Virus record (IMG/VR): IMGVR_UViG_3300034019_000215
Coordinates: 1-22,236 of that record
Direction: 5' to 3' (one strand)
Origin: a virus
Length of the DNA stretch: 22,236 nt
Numbering within the stretch: the first letter of the stretch is position 1; each line of letters opens with the position of its first letter. Of this stretch, positions 1 through 7,827 are shown one piece after another. The notes under the pieces are model-generated. The model did no database searches. It was not told the DNA's origin and saw only the letters and a list, made by a program, of their open reading frames with translations. The position numbers were made by a program, and so were the translations under genes.

Positions 1-188
1 ATTGTTTTTAACTGTGCAGTTGCTGTATCCGCATCCTTCACTAAACTTAAAATATCAGCTTCAAATTTATTAGCTTTAGCAGTTGAAGATGCAATATCCT
101 CAACGACACCTAAGTCAATTTTGTGAGATGCTAATTCAGTTTGTTCGTTTTTGAACAATTTTTCGTAGATAGATTTTTGTGTATTCAT
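1..188 (-). CDS. Phage hypothetical protein, 3' end beyond window
   Basis: This is an open frame starting at an ATG (186-188) and still open at the left edge, giving at least 62 residues beginning MNTQKSIYEKLFKNEQTELA. It is acidic and Lys-rich, probably helical, with no membrane segment or motif I recognise. It is the last visible gene of the late operon, 36 nt after the stop of the small Cys-rich gene, and follows the XkdF-like protease. A scaffold-like or minor head protein would fit that position, but this is inference from order only. The gap before it is very AT-rich and I see no clear promoter box in it. Confidence 0.75.
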   Translation of the reverse strand, partial: MNTQKSIYEKLFKNEQTELASHKIDLGVVEDIASSTAKANKFEADILSLVKDADTATAQLKT

Positions 189-224
189 ACTTAAACAATT
201 TTTAGATTTATATTTGTTTTATTT

Positions 225-431
225 TTATCCGTTTTGACGTATGATAGTTCTCACTCCGCTGACCTCAGTTTGAGTAGCAGCAGGTTCGTTAACTTCAGCA
301 GTTTTACCGATGCCTTGCGCTTGTAAACTGCCATCACAACATTTAGTTGAGTATGTTTCGTCTTCACATAGGCAGCCTCTTTTGCTACCAGCTCTTGGAC
401 TTGCCTTGCTTGGTGTTTTAAATTTGCTCAT
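225..431 (-). CDS. Small Cys-rich phage protein
   Basis: A 68-residue protein starting MSKFKTPSKASPRAGSKRG. The core has C-x-C, then CC and a DGSLQAQGIG stretch, a pattern I associate with small conserved proteins in the structural region of Bacteroidetes phages. An upstream in-frame ATG at 464 would add 11 residues. I prefer 431 because it overlaps the protease gene end by only 14 nt and the protein then begins with a basic, Ser/Pro-rich tail typical of these proteins. The cysteines (CLC and CC) could bind a metal or form disulfides, but the function is unknown. It lies between the protease and the truncated gene at the left edge. Confidence 0.7.
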   Translation of the reverse strand: MSKFKTPSKASPRAGSKRGCLCEDETYSTKCCDGSLQAQGIGKTAEVNEPAATQTEVSGVRTIIRQNG

Positions 432-1002
432 TAAGTAAATTTTTAAGTTGTTCAATAATTTCATTTTTCTTTTGTTGCTCTAATGACATTTCTAATTTAT
501 CAGCGAAGTATCCCTCAATTGAGAAGCCTTTAACCTTGCCAGCTTTTACGTCTTGCCATACCTCATCGTTATCCACTTTCATAGAAATCATCCACGTTCC
601 TTTTGGCAAATTGAAGCCATATAATTGGGATTTATCCGATTTACTATCCTCAATCAACCAAGACTCAACAACAGTCATTCCTTTGACTGCGTCTTTATGT
701 TCGTAGGTAGCGTTGGATTGGTTTCCGTTCTTAAAGAATAACTCCATAGCTTGACGCACGGTGTCCTCAGAAAAGTAGATATAATACTCCTCTTTTTTTT
801 GATTTACACGGTATATTTTTTTATTTGGTATAAGAGCAGCACCCATTAAGATACGCTTCTCTTTGTCTACTTCTTTGAGTTCTACTTCGTGTTTTGATAG
901 TGCTACAAAGTTCTCCTCAATCGCAGGAGATTCGACTACACTCACGGCATCAATTCCGCTCTGCTCGTCTTTAGGGTCAATGATTAATTCAATAACGGTC
1001 AT
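418..1002 (-). CDS. XkdF-like prohead serine protease (S78_2 type)
   Basis: A 194-residue protein resembling the putative phage serine protease XkdF family, which matures the prohead. Landmarks are VVESPAIEENFVAL near residues 22-35, an IYFSEDTVRQ segment at 75-84, the candidate catalytic His in YEHKD (H102), a WLIEDS segment (115-120), and KGFSIEGYF with the candidate nucleophile Ser161. The last 25 residues are a charged helix. It begins 20 nt after the tape-measure gene and is followed by the small Cys-rich gene. Such proteases usually sit beside capsid or scaffold genes, which suggests the head module continues past the left edge. The family call is by motif memory; the assignment of individual catalytic residues is inferred. 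Confidence 0.75.
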   Translation of the reverse strand: MTVIELIIDPKDEQSGIDAVSVVESPAIEENFVALSKHEVELKEVDKEKRILMGAALIPNKKIYRVNQKKEEYYIYFSEDTVRQAMELFFKNGNQSNATYEHKDAVKGMTVVESWLIEDSKSDKSQLYGFNLPKGTWMISMKVDNDEVWQDVKAGKVKGFSIEGYFADKLEMSLEQQKKNEIIEQLKNLLNEQI

Positions 1003-1022
1003 ATCTATTTAACTTTTTAATG

Positions 1023-2984
1023 CTACAATGTTGCGTTTTCAATTCGGTTTCTATCTAAACTCTGAGCAGTAGTTACTGAGCCACTCACTACATAAGCCTG
1101 AACTGGTTGCTGCTGAAGTTGAGCTAACTGATTAACTCCTGAGTTACCGACTACGTTAAACGATGGAGCTTGTGCTGCTGAACCTGAAAAACTATTTGAT
1201 AGGTTGCCTCCACCTCCACCTCCGCCTCCACCTCCACCATCAGGAGTTTGTACGGCAGTAATTGCTTTGATGTTTTTAATACCTGCTGCAATAGCCAAAC
1301 CTGCGTTTATTGGCGCAAGTACAGGACCGACTACTGGAATACCTATTGTAGACGTGTAAGCCTTTTGTGCTGATACAAAAGTTTGAATAGTAGCCTCTGC
1401 AATCGCTGCTGCTTTTCCTGCTGCGGTTTGTCTACCAAATAAATCTGCAACTTGTCCGAGAGTATTAGCCGTAGTGTTTAGTGCATCTTCTTGATTTTTT
1501 TTCTTTAACGCGTCAAGTTCTTTCTCTTTTTCTATTTTTTCTTTAGCAGCTTTTTCGTCTGCTTCTTTTTGTTTTGCTTTAAATTCTTGGTCTTGCTTAT
1601 AAGCTATGTCTTGGTATTTTAAGTTGATGTCGTTTTGCTCATTTAGTTTAGCTATTTCAATATTATTTAATGCCTCAGCATTGCCTTTAGCTAAAGTTTC
1701 TAATTCAAAGTATTTATCCTGTACTGCTAAAAGTTCTTTTTCTTGGTCTGAAAGTGTGTTTAAATAGTTTTGATTTGCTATCTCTTCTAATTTAGCATCC
1801 AGTTGCTGCTTTTGTTCTAATTCAAGTTTGTCAGCGTCAGAATTTGATTTAGCAATTAAATCTTTTTCAGCTTTAATTCTATCTTGCTCCGTTTTGTAAC
1901 TTTCCTTTGCTGCGTCTTTTGCTGCTTTAATCCTATCTTGCTTGTCTTTAACATCGTCAACTTTGTTTTGATTAACGATGTCTTTTTTATCTTGACGGGC
2001 TTGTTGCAAGTCCTCCTTTTCTTTGACTAATGTTTCACGAGCTTGGACTGCGTTTTCTTTAGCCTTTTTGATTAACTCTTCATCGGCTTCCAAGTTGACA
2101 AGTTTCTGATACCTTTGCTTCGCTAACCAGTAAATGTTTTCTGCTCGTGCTACGGAATCTTTCTCCAATTCAATGCGTTCTTCAGCTTGTGCAACTTTCA
2201 TCTTACGAAGCTCTGCAGTTGTAGCACCTTGTGCCTCTGCCATTGCATACTCAAAGTCCTGATTCCTTTTTAAATCGTCAGCTCTCTTGTCTAATTCTTT
2301 GGCATTGTCTTTAATAGCTTTAGCACTTTTATTTAAGGCTTGAGTGTAACGTGCATTACGTTCTATCTCTCCTGTAAATACGTTGGCTATTTTGTCAAAG
2401 TTTTCAATAAGTAAACCAATACCCACAATAAGGATACCGATTCCTGCAGTCATAAATGCTCTTGACGCAACAGTCATACCTTTAAAAGCAGCTATTGCAG
2501 TATTTTTTAAGTCATTAAGAAACGGTAATGATTCTTTTATTCCTTGTACTCCTTGCTGAATAGCCATTGCAGATTGAACTTGCAACATAGCCTTTTCTAC
2601 TGCTTCTGATTCCACACCAAAAGCACCCATCGCACCCTGTGCTAAGCTGAACCCTGCCGTTACTCCACCTAATGCACCGCCAAGTTTTTGTCCCATATTA
2701 GTGGCAGCAGCATCAACCGCCATATCCGTTTGGATTTGTACCTTGCGATAGTTACCAACGGTCTTTAGGAGGTCTTGATATTCCTTTGTAGTGGTTTTAC
2801 CAGCAGCAGCTAATTCATACAAGCGGTCTTCAGCTTCGCCCATTCGAGCAGTAAGCGGTTGAATTTCGCCATATACGTCTGCAAAACTTGCTGATACATC
2901 GTGAGTGGCTTGTGCAAGGTTATCCATTGCATTAACCGCTTGTTTAGTATCTACGTCTATCTTTATAGTTTTAACCTCTGCCAT
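1023..2984 (-). CDS. Tail tape measure protein
   Basis: A 653-residue protein with tape-measure architecture. An N-terminal helical region of about 150 residues is followed by a hydrophobic segment at about 178-194 (TAGIGILIVGIGLLI), then a very long Lys/Glu/Ala/Gln-rich coiled coil at about 205-500. An Ala/Gly-rich hydrophobic region at about 510-575 comes next, then eleven consecutive glycines at 583-593 and a Gln/Ser-rich tail. It would set tail length and help DNA entry during injection. It is short for a long-tailed siphovirus tape measure, so the tail may be modest in length. Its start overlaps by 14 nt the end of the 53-aa gene upstream, and the big tail protein lies just before that. 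Confidence 0.9.
   Translation of the reverse strand: MAEVKTIKIDVDTKQAVNAMDNLAQATHDVSASFADVYGEIQPLTARMGEAEDRLYELAAAGKTTTKEYQDLLKTVGNYRKVQIQTDMAVDAAATNMGQKLGGALGGVTAGFSLAQGAMGAFGVESEAVEKAMLQVQSAMAIQQGVQGIKESLPFLNDLKNTAIAAFKGMTVASRAFMTAGIGILIVGIGLLIENFDKIANVFTGEIERNARYTQALNKSAKAIKDNAKELDKRADDLKRNQDFEYAMAEAQGATTAELRKMKVAQAEERIELEKDSVARAENIYWLAKQRYQKLVNLEADEELIKKAKENAVQARETLVKEKEDLQQARQDKKDIVNQNKVDDVKDKQDRIKAAKDAAKESYKTEQDRIKAEKDLIAKSNSDADKLELEQKQQLDAKLEEIANQNYLNTLSDQEKELLAVQDKYFELETLAKGNAEALNNIEIAKLNEQNDINLKYQDIAYKQDQEFKAKQKEADEKAAKEKIEKEKELDALKKKNQEDALNTTANTLGQVADLFGRQTAAGKAAAIAEATIQTFVSAQKAYTSTIGIPVVGPVLAPINAGLAIAAGIKNIKAITAVQTPDGGGGGGGGGGGNLSNSFSGSAAQAPSFNVVGNSGVNQLAQLQQQPVQAYVVSGSVTTAQSLDRNRIENATL
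1206..1238 (-). repeat. GGN codon run: 11 consecutive glycines in the tape measure
   Basis: Eleven consecutive GGN codons (GGT, GGA and GGC mixed) in the tape-measure gene. Most are GGTGGA pairs, so the tract is a near-perfect 6-nt repeat that could vary in length by slippage in multiples of two codons. It probably forms a flexible linker between the hydrophobic region and the C-terminal tail. Confidence 0.85.
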
Positions 2985-3132
2985 TTCGTTTATTTATAAG
3001 TTCTCTTTTACCTTGTTTGATTGCCTTCTTCATAGACGTGTGCAGCTTGTATTTTCCTTTGGCTATTTCTATCTCCTCGCTGATGCCGTAGTGGTTATCT
3101 AACTGGAGCATTGCTATTATTTGTTGTATCAT
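2971..3132 (-). CDS. Small phage protein between tail protein and tape measure
   Basis: A 53-residue protein, MIQQIIAMLQLDNHYGISEE at its start and basic at its end (KKAIKQGKRELINKRNGRG). Its ATG (3130-3132) overlaps the stop of the large tail gene as ATGA, and its TAA (2971-2973) lies 14 nt inside the tape-measure gene, so it fits both neighbours and is very likely translated by coupling. I recognise no family. A small gene directly before a tape measure is often a tail-assembly chaperone, but at 53 residues, and with the frameshifting gene further upstream, this is only a weak suggestion. Confidence 0.7.
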   Translation of the reverse strand: MIQQIIAMLQLDNHYGISEEIEIAKGKYKLHTSMKKAIKQGKRELINKRNGRG

Positions 3133-5537
3133 TCTATTACTATAAAAATGTTATCAGTAGTCTGCGTTTCGTTAGCGTAATTAAACCTTACACCTATTGT
3201 GTACACGTCACCGCTTGTCAAAGGTCCTGTTGTTATAGTTACGTTTTGACTTGACGTTAAAGTTGTTTGGCTTAATGCAATGTCAGCAGCAGAAGGAGTG
3301 AGCAAAGCAGTAATACCTCCGTTAGGAATGTTGATTGCAGTAACTGCTGAGCCACCACCCGCAGGTATATTTATAAACGGTACTTTGTTAATCATTGGTC
3401 TAAAATCTAAGTAAAGCGAGAACTGAACTTCTCCTGTGGTTAGGTTCGTGTTCATATCGTTTATGATATATCGCTTGTCTCTGATAATTAACCTATCGTT
3501 TAATTTTAGGTTTGTCAAAACTCCTACTGGCAAGGTGGTTTTTACCGACACTAACCTTTGTTTTAGGTTGTAAAGATTGTATAAGTAACTAAAATAATAC
3601 TGGGCAAAGACGGTGTTTTGTATTGGGTATTCTAAAAGCGTTGATGTTTCAGGTGCAAAATTTAAAGTTAAGTCCGTATTATTGTAGTACAAGTCCTGAC
3701 CGAATGGTGTGTAGTTGGTAATAGTTACAATTGAACCCCTATCAAATTTAAAATTGCAATCTTGGTTGTCATATTGATACAATAGAATTGGCTTAGGTGT
3801 ATATGGAGCAAACTCATTATTAAGAGCATAACCAACTTGTAAATTTGTTCCAGTAAATTTCTGCTGCAATAAGTTTTCAAATGGAAGCTCAATCGTATAT
3901 TCTCCTCCATCGTAGTCATACTGATAAGTCATATCTCCATAACCACGAGAAAACATTTGATTAAATTGCTTATTTAAAAACGCTTCACTATCCGTAAACT
4001 TAAAAGATATTTTTTTGTAAAGTGGCATACGAGCAACATCAATCGAAGCTATGTCCGTGTCTTCCGTGATGTCTACAATCGCTCCTTGACCGTACCACGC
4101 ATCCAAAGGCTCAATGTCATAAACATTAACGTCTGAACTAACGCAAACCATATTAAACGTCTTTAGGATTCCTGTAAAGAAATCTGATATCTTCATTTGT
4201 GGTGCATTGTACTCCAAACTTTGCGTCATAATCATAGAGGTTGCTGCGTTGGTTGTAGACTGCGATTCAGTAATTAAAGACGAACCACTTAAATAATTTA
4301 CTGCATAATTTAAAGAGTGAGTTATATTGACTGCTTGTGTAGGTCTTAAATATACTTGATAAGAAATATTCATACCTGAAGATTGATTAACTACATCCAA
4401 AGTGTAATTACCAACATTAGAAAATTCAATAGAGTTTAATAAGTTTCCGTTTTGATACACGTCAATAAACGTAGGAACTAAAACAGACATAGTAAGAATA
4501 TCAATAGATAATATGTGCGTCAGAACTCCGTTAATTTCAGTAAAAGTTATGGTATCAGCAGTAATGTCAAATGAAGAAGATAAGTCATAAATTCCACTCG
4601 GTGGGCTTACCGATTCAATATTTATTAAATGTTGCTTTCCAATTACTTCAAATTCGCTCTTGTTTTTGTAGTACAAGAATAGCTTAGTAAATCGGTCATC
4701 AGTTAAGAACGTGCCCTCAAATGTTACTCCGTATTTTGCTTGGATTAAATCAAAGATTGCTCTAACCCTTAATGCAGGAAAAAGCTCGTCATATTTTACT
4801 GCTCCACTTGTTGCGTGTATATCGTTTTGAGATATAGCAGTTATATCTAACCAGTTAGGAGACGTTGCATTTACATAATTAGATTGATAGTGCCAAATTC
4901 GCTTAGAACTAATCAAAGGATATTTTACATCATATTGATTTGTTGCATCCGTAATTCTATTTTGTACCTCAGTTCCTGTGTATGTATGATTGTAAGCAGT
5001 ATAGTCCAAATCCGACAGTAAGTCCTCTCCAAAGTAATCTTTCAAGGTTCTGCCATCGCCGTAAAAAGTTACCGTATAGCTTTCAGGTCTTCCGTTTTTT
5101 AGGTTTGCCTTTTCGACTTGCAACTTACCCCTCCTAAAGAAAGTTAAGTCAATCTCAATAAACGAATCTAATCTTAAATTGTAATCAAATAAAGCATTGA
5201 CATCTGACTGATAAAAATGCTGAAGGATTTGGTTGTTATGGTCATTAGCAGGAATCGTAAAGCTCTGCGAAAAGTCCGTAAAGGTTTTAGATATGTCTTG
5301 TACGTTTTGTACTGTGCTTGTGAGGTTTATTGTTTCGTCATTGAATAGTTCTAAGCGTTCCGAGTTTGCATAGTTACCAAACAAACCACCTAACGAGTTA
5401 AGATAGTCAATCATACATTGACCGCTTTCGCATACTCCTCCAGCATTGGTAACGGACTGAAAAAAGTTGTTGACTACCGATGTTGTTATGTTTTGGTAGC
5501 GTGTTGTACTGACGTATAAGTGAACCTCTCTGCTCAT
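3129..5537 (-). CDS. Large tail/baseplate protein of Bacteroidetes phages
   Basis: An 802-residue protein rich in Tyr, Asn, Thr and beta-forming residues. After a short N-terminal part with two nearby cysteines (C36, C41) comes a segment at about 84-110 with FTDFSQSFTIPANDHNNQIL followed by HFY, a signature I associate with a conserved tail protein of Bacteroidetes phages. The middle has repeated beta-rich stretches and the last 80 residues look like a small beta-sandwich or adhesin-like domain. It probably forms the baseplate hub or tail-tip structure beside the tape measure and may contact the host. It begins 1 nt inside the end of the 350-aa tail gene and ends as ATGA with the 53-aa gene. 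The precise structural role is inferred from size and position. Confidence 0.7.
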   Translation of the reverse strand: MSREVHLYVSTTRYQNITTSVVNNFFQSVTNAGGVCESGQCMIDYLNSLGGLFGNYANSERLELFNDETINLTSTVQNVQDISKTFTDFSQSFTIPANDHNNQILQHFYQSDVNALFDYNLRLDSFIEIDLTFFRRGKLQVEKANLKNGRPESYTVTFYGDGRTLKDYFGEDLLSDLDYTAYNHTYTGTEVQNRITDATNQYDVKYPLISSKRIWHYQSNYVNATSPNWLDITAISQNDIHATSGAVKYDELFPALRVRAIFDLIQAKYGVTFEGTFLTDDRFTKLFLYYKNKSEFEVIGKQHLINIESVSPPSGIYDLSSSFDITADTITFTEINGVLTHILSIDILTMSVLVPTFIDVYQNGNLLNSIEFSNVGNYTLDVVNQSSGMNISYQVYLRPTQAVNITHSLNYAVNYLSGSSLITESQSTTNAATSMIMTQSLEYNAPQMKISDFFTGILKTFNMVCVSSDVNVYDIEPLDAWYGQGAIVDITEDTDIASIDVARMPLYKKISFKFTDSEAFLNKQFNQMFSRGYGDMTYQYDYDGGEYTIELPFENLLQQKFTGTNLQVGYALNNEFAPYTPKPILLYQYDNQDCNFKFDRGSIVTITNYTPFGQDLYYNNTDLTLNFAPETSTLLEYPIQNTVFAQYYFSYLYNLYNLKQRLVSVKTTLPVGVLTNLKLNDRLIIRDKRYIINDMNTNLTTGEVQFSLYLDFRPMINKVPFINIPAGGGSAVTAINIPNGGITALLTPSAADIALSQTTLTSSQNVTITTGPLTSGDVYTIGVRFNYANETQTTDNIFIVIE

Positions 5538-6589
5538 TAGATAACTGAGTTAATGATGTCGTATGCGTATTCAAATTCAAGTTGGTAATTAATCATTCTT
5601 GAATTAAGTTCCTTTTGTAAGTCCATTGATTTTGTATTGAGCTTTGCAGCCGTTCCGTTTACCAATATCTTTTCGCTTAACATCATTTGCTTAATGACTT
5701 CTTTGAAATCTTCATCAACCCAATCAGAGTTCAATCTTATGGTTTGCTTTCCGTTGACATTCATTAAATGCGTTTGACCTTCTATAACTGAGTAGTTAGG
5801 AAAAGCATCAGGCAGTAAATTGTATTCAGTTGATTCCGTGTTTAAGGTGTCATAAGATGCGCCAAAGAACCACTCTCTTTGCCACGCTCCAAACTTGTTT
5901 ACAAAGTCAACTCTGACTGGAGTATATTTGCATTTTGTTTTAGGATAAAAATAACCAGTCCAAGCAACCGCTCCAACGCTATCAATTAATTCAACTTTAT
6001 TTCCTACACCAATAAACCCTGTATAAACTCTTGGGAAGTTGCTTACTCGGTTTGATAAACCAGAAATTGTTAAGTTGTAAACTGAGCCTGACGGGCTTGT
6101 GTATCTCATAAACGTATTGTTGCTATTTGATACGGTAATCCATCCAATGTCAGTTGTTCCGCTATAATAGTAAGTCATTGGCGAAAGCAATACCTCAGTC
6201 AAAGACGGATTAGAAAGGTCAGTATAATATCCAAAGCCTTCAAAACCTTTGTGCAGTTCAGCAGAACCTACCTCTGCAAATGTGTTGCCAATTCTTCTAA
6301 ACTTACGGATTTGTATTTGGCAGTATTGTGTTATCGTCGTGTTCTGATTTACTGCGGGAGTAGTTTGTATTGAGTTGTGATTAATGTACTCTCTGATGTA
6401 GGGCGAAATATCATAGTAAGTCGCAGGCGCATTAGTCGCAGGAATTAGCTTTGATAATACATATTGAGGAGCAGTAGGTATTGCACTTGTATTGGTGCTA
6501 TTCCATAACCTTAATTCAATTTTAGTTTCAACTTGTCCCGCTACGTTTATAGTTACGATGTATGGACTTCTTGTAAATATGTTAGCCAT
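5537..6589 (-). CDS. Tail protein, possible distal tail component
   Basis: A 350-residue protein starting MANIFTRSPYIVTINVAGQV. It is beta-rich throughout, with YYDISPYIREYINH at about 58-71 and GAWQREWFFGAS near 233-244; the C-terminal third becomes helical and charged (QMMLSEKILVNGT, then QKELNSRM). This layout is familiar from tail proteins encoded before the tape measure in Bacteroidetes phages, and a distal-tail or tail-tip adaptor role would fit. There is no signal peptide or membrane segment. The start overlaps the connector gene by 8 nt and the end meets the 802-aa gene by 1 nt, so the three are probably translated together. Exact function not established. Confidence 0.65.
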   Translation of the reverse strand: MANIFTRSPYIVTINVAGQVETKIELRLWNSTNTSAIPTAPQYVLSKLIPATNAPATYYDISPYIREYINHNSIQTTPAVNQNTTITQYCQIQIRKFRRIGNTFAEVGSAELHKGFEGFGYYTDLSNPSLTEVLLSPMTYYYSGTTDIGWITVSNSNNTFMRYTSPSGSVYNLTISGLSNRVSNFPRVYTGFIGVGNKVELIDSVGAVAWTGYFYPKTKCKYTPVRVDFVNKFGAWQREWFFGASYDTLNTESTEYNLLPDAFPNYSVIEGQTHLMNVNGKQTIRLNSDWVDEDFKEVIKQMMLSEKILVNGTAAKLNTKSMDLQKELNSRMINYQLEFEYAYDIINSVI

Positions 6590-7100
6590 TTTGTTTTTGT
6601 ATTTGGTCTATTTGTTCATTGAATAATTTTAGAGCATCAAGTCCGTATTTTTCTACCAGCTCCTCAGGTAGTCGCTTGTAAGCTGCCTCAAATGGTTTAG
6701 TAAAAAACAAACTCGGTTTGATGCCGTTCATAAATACGCTACGAGCAATTGCAAATGATAAACTCTTTCTGCTTTTAAACTTACCCTTGTCTCTTGGTGC
6801 TAAACCTTTCTTAACTATCCATTTATCAAAAGCCTTTGGAGGAGGCATCTTGGATTTATAGGAGTAAGGTGTGTTGTACTTCTTTTTCTTACCTGAAACC
6901 CCTGCATCTTGAAACACTCCGTAGTCTTCCATTGCAAACTCAATAGAAATAGAGTTAGGCATTGTCTTTACTGTACCTTGAATTGATTGATACAAGCGTT
7001 TAGACGAGTTTTTACGTAGCCTTGAAAGGTTGCGCCTTGCTTGACTAACAACATAGTCTCTAAAGCGTTCTAATTCCTTTTGTACTTCCGTGTTTTGCAT
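6582..7100 (-). CDS. Head-tail connector / HK97 gp10-like neck protein
   Basis: A basic 172-residue protein. Characteristic parts are an N-terminal helix (EVQKELERFRDYVVSQARRN), a central IEFAMEDYGVFQDAGVSG followed by a Lys-rich stretch, KAFDKWIVKKGLAPRD, and a C-terminal KPSLFFTKPFEAAYKRLPEE. The pattern of a short helix, a small beta domain, a 'Y..F.D.G' segment and a final helix after FF matches small connector or tail-completion proteins of the HK97 gp10 type, adapted in Bacteroidetes phages. It overlaps its upstream neighbour by 1 nt and its downstream neighbour by 8 nt. Confidence is moderate because the family is divergent. Confidence 0.65.
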   Translation of the reverse strand: MQNTEVQKELERFRDYVVSQARRNLSRLRKNSSKRLYQSIQGTVKTMPNSISIEFAMEDYGVFQDAGVSGKKKKYNTPYSYKSKMPPPKAFDKWIVKKGLAPRDKGKFKSRKSLSFAIARSVFMNGIKPSLFFTKPFEAAYKRLPEELVEKYGLDALKLFNEQIDQIQKQNG

Positions 7101-7555
7101 CAGCAGATTGTTACCTCGTTAGGTATTAATATGTCAAGTGTCATAGTCCACCCTGCCATAAAGTTCTCAAAGCGTTCAGTAAACGGCTCACAAGTAGGAT
7201 TGCCGTCAACAACGTACTTATCATCCCACAAGTTTCCGTGTAGCATTAACGCATAGGCTCTATTTAAGACCTCCAATTGTGTGTTGAGTACATCTTGCTC
7301 ATTTGAGTTGCCTCTAAACACGTCAGTCGTTGCAGATTTGCTTATGTCAACAATGTCCATAGCTATTAAAGAAACGTTAAAGCGTACAACATTGGTTTCA
7401 AACGATGCGTTGTTAATCATCAAATGTACAAGCGGAAAGATTGTCTGCTTGTTTAAGTCCACTTCAAAGATGTCTCCTTCCGTTACTGTGTTCACAATAG
7501 GGTCAGCTATAAAATGTGTTTTAAGTTTGTTCGTTATATCGTAAAATCCTTTCAT
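7100..7555 (-). CDS. Putative tail terminator / tail completion protein
   Basis: A 151-residue protein starting MKGFYDITNKLKTHFIADPI. It has the plan of a small alpha/beta tail terminator: an N-terminal helix, a hinge with FPLVHLMINNASFE (40-53), a beta strand (VVRFNVSLIAMDIVD), a helix over DVLNTQLEVLNRAYALM, then strands ending in GWTMTLDILIPNE. Its ATG overlaps the stop of the -1 frame of the preceding frameshifted gene as ATGA, and its own end overlaps the connector gene by 1 nt. Function is inferred from size, fold pattern and location between terminase and tail genes. Confidence 0.55.
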   Translation of the reverse strand: MKGFYDITNKLKTHFIADPIVNTVTEGDIFEVDLNKQTIFPLVHLMINNASFETNVVRFNVSLIAMDIVDISKSATTDVFRGNSNEQDVLNTQLEVLNRAYALMLHGNLWDDKYVVDGNPTCEPFTERFENFMAGWTMTLDILIPNEVTIC

Positions 7556-7827
7556 CGTCTTAGTTGTCTTTCAAGTTGTCTTTGTTCGATTTCATTTTTT
7601 TGCTTTTCGAATGTGAGATAGGTAAGACATTTAGTAACCCTTGACTTGGCGATGTCGTCAAACCTTGTGACATCTCCTTTAGCGAGTGCATAAAGTGACT
7701 GATACCATCCCCATCGTTTGCTAAATTGAGTTGTTTCGCTAAAGTCTGCGATAGGCTCTTCTCCTTCTTCATCTCCGTCTCCAAATAGTTCAGTGTAGCT
7801 TGCAGTAAGTCGCTTTCTAAAGTCCAA
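7552..7827 (-). CDS. -1 frame extension of the frameshifted phage protein
   Basis: This is the downstream half of a probable frameshift fusion. Slipping back one base on a T9 run joins the 163 codons starting at 8315 to 91 codons here, giving a 254-residue product. The -1 frame looks like genuine protein: an acidic GDGDEEGEE patch, then KRWGWYQSLYALAKGDVTRF and a charged helix ending RQLERQLRR. I associate WGWYxSLYxLAxGD with conserved Bacteroidetes phage proteins. Its TGA (7552-7554) overlaps the next gene's start as ATGA. An ATG at 7851 opens the same frame eight codons before the junction, so separate translation is possible but less likely. A homopolymer sequencing error is the other alternative. 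Confidence 0.7.
   Translation of the reverse strand: MDFRKRLTASYTELFGDGDEEGEEPIADFSETTQFSKRWGWYQSLYALAKGDVTRFDDIAKSRVTKCLTYLTFEKQKNEIEQRQLERQLRR

Noticed and set aside
2905-3102. Plus-strand open frame of 65 codons
   Set aside because: It overlaps the tape-measure start and the coupled 53-aa gene on the other strand and has low-complexity hydrophobic content.
3725-3919. Minus-strand 64-codon frame inside the 802-aa tail gene
   Set aside because: It is a shadow in another frame of a strongly coding gene.
7281-7544. Plus-strand 87-codon frame
   Set aside because: It is antisense to the tail terminator-like gene, with Ser/Leu/Thr-rich shadow composition.
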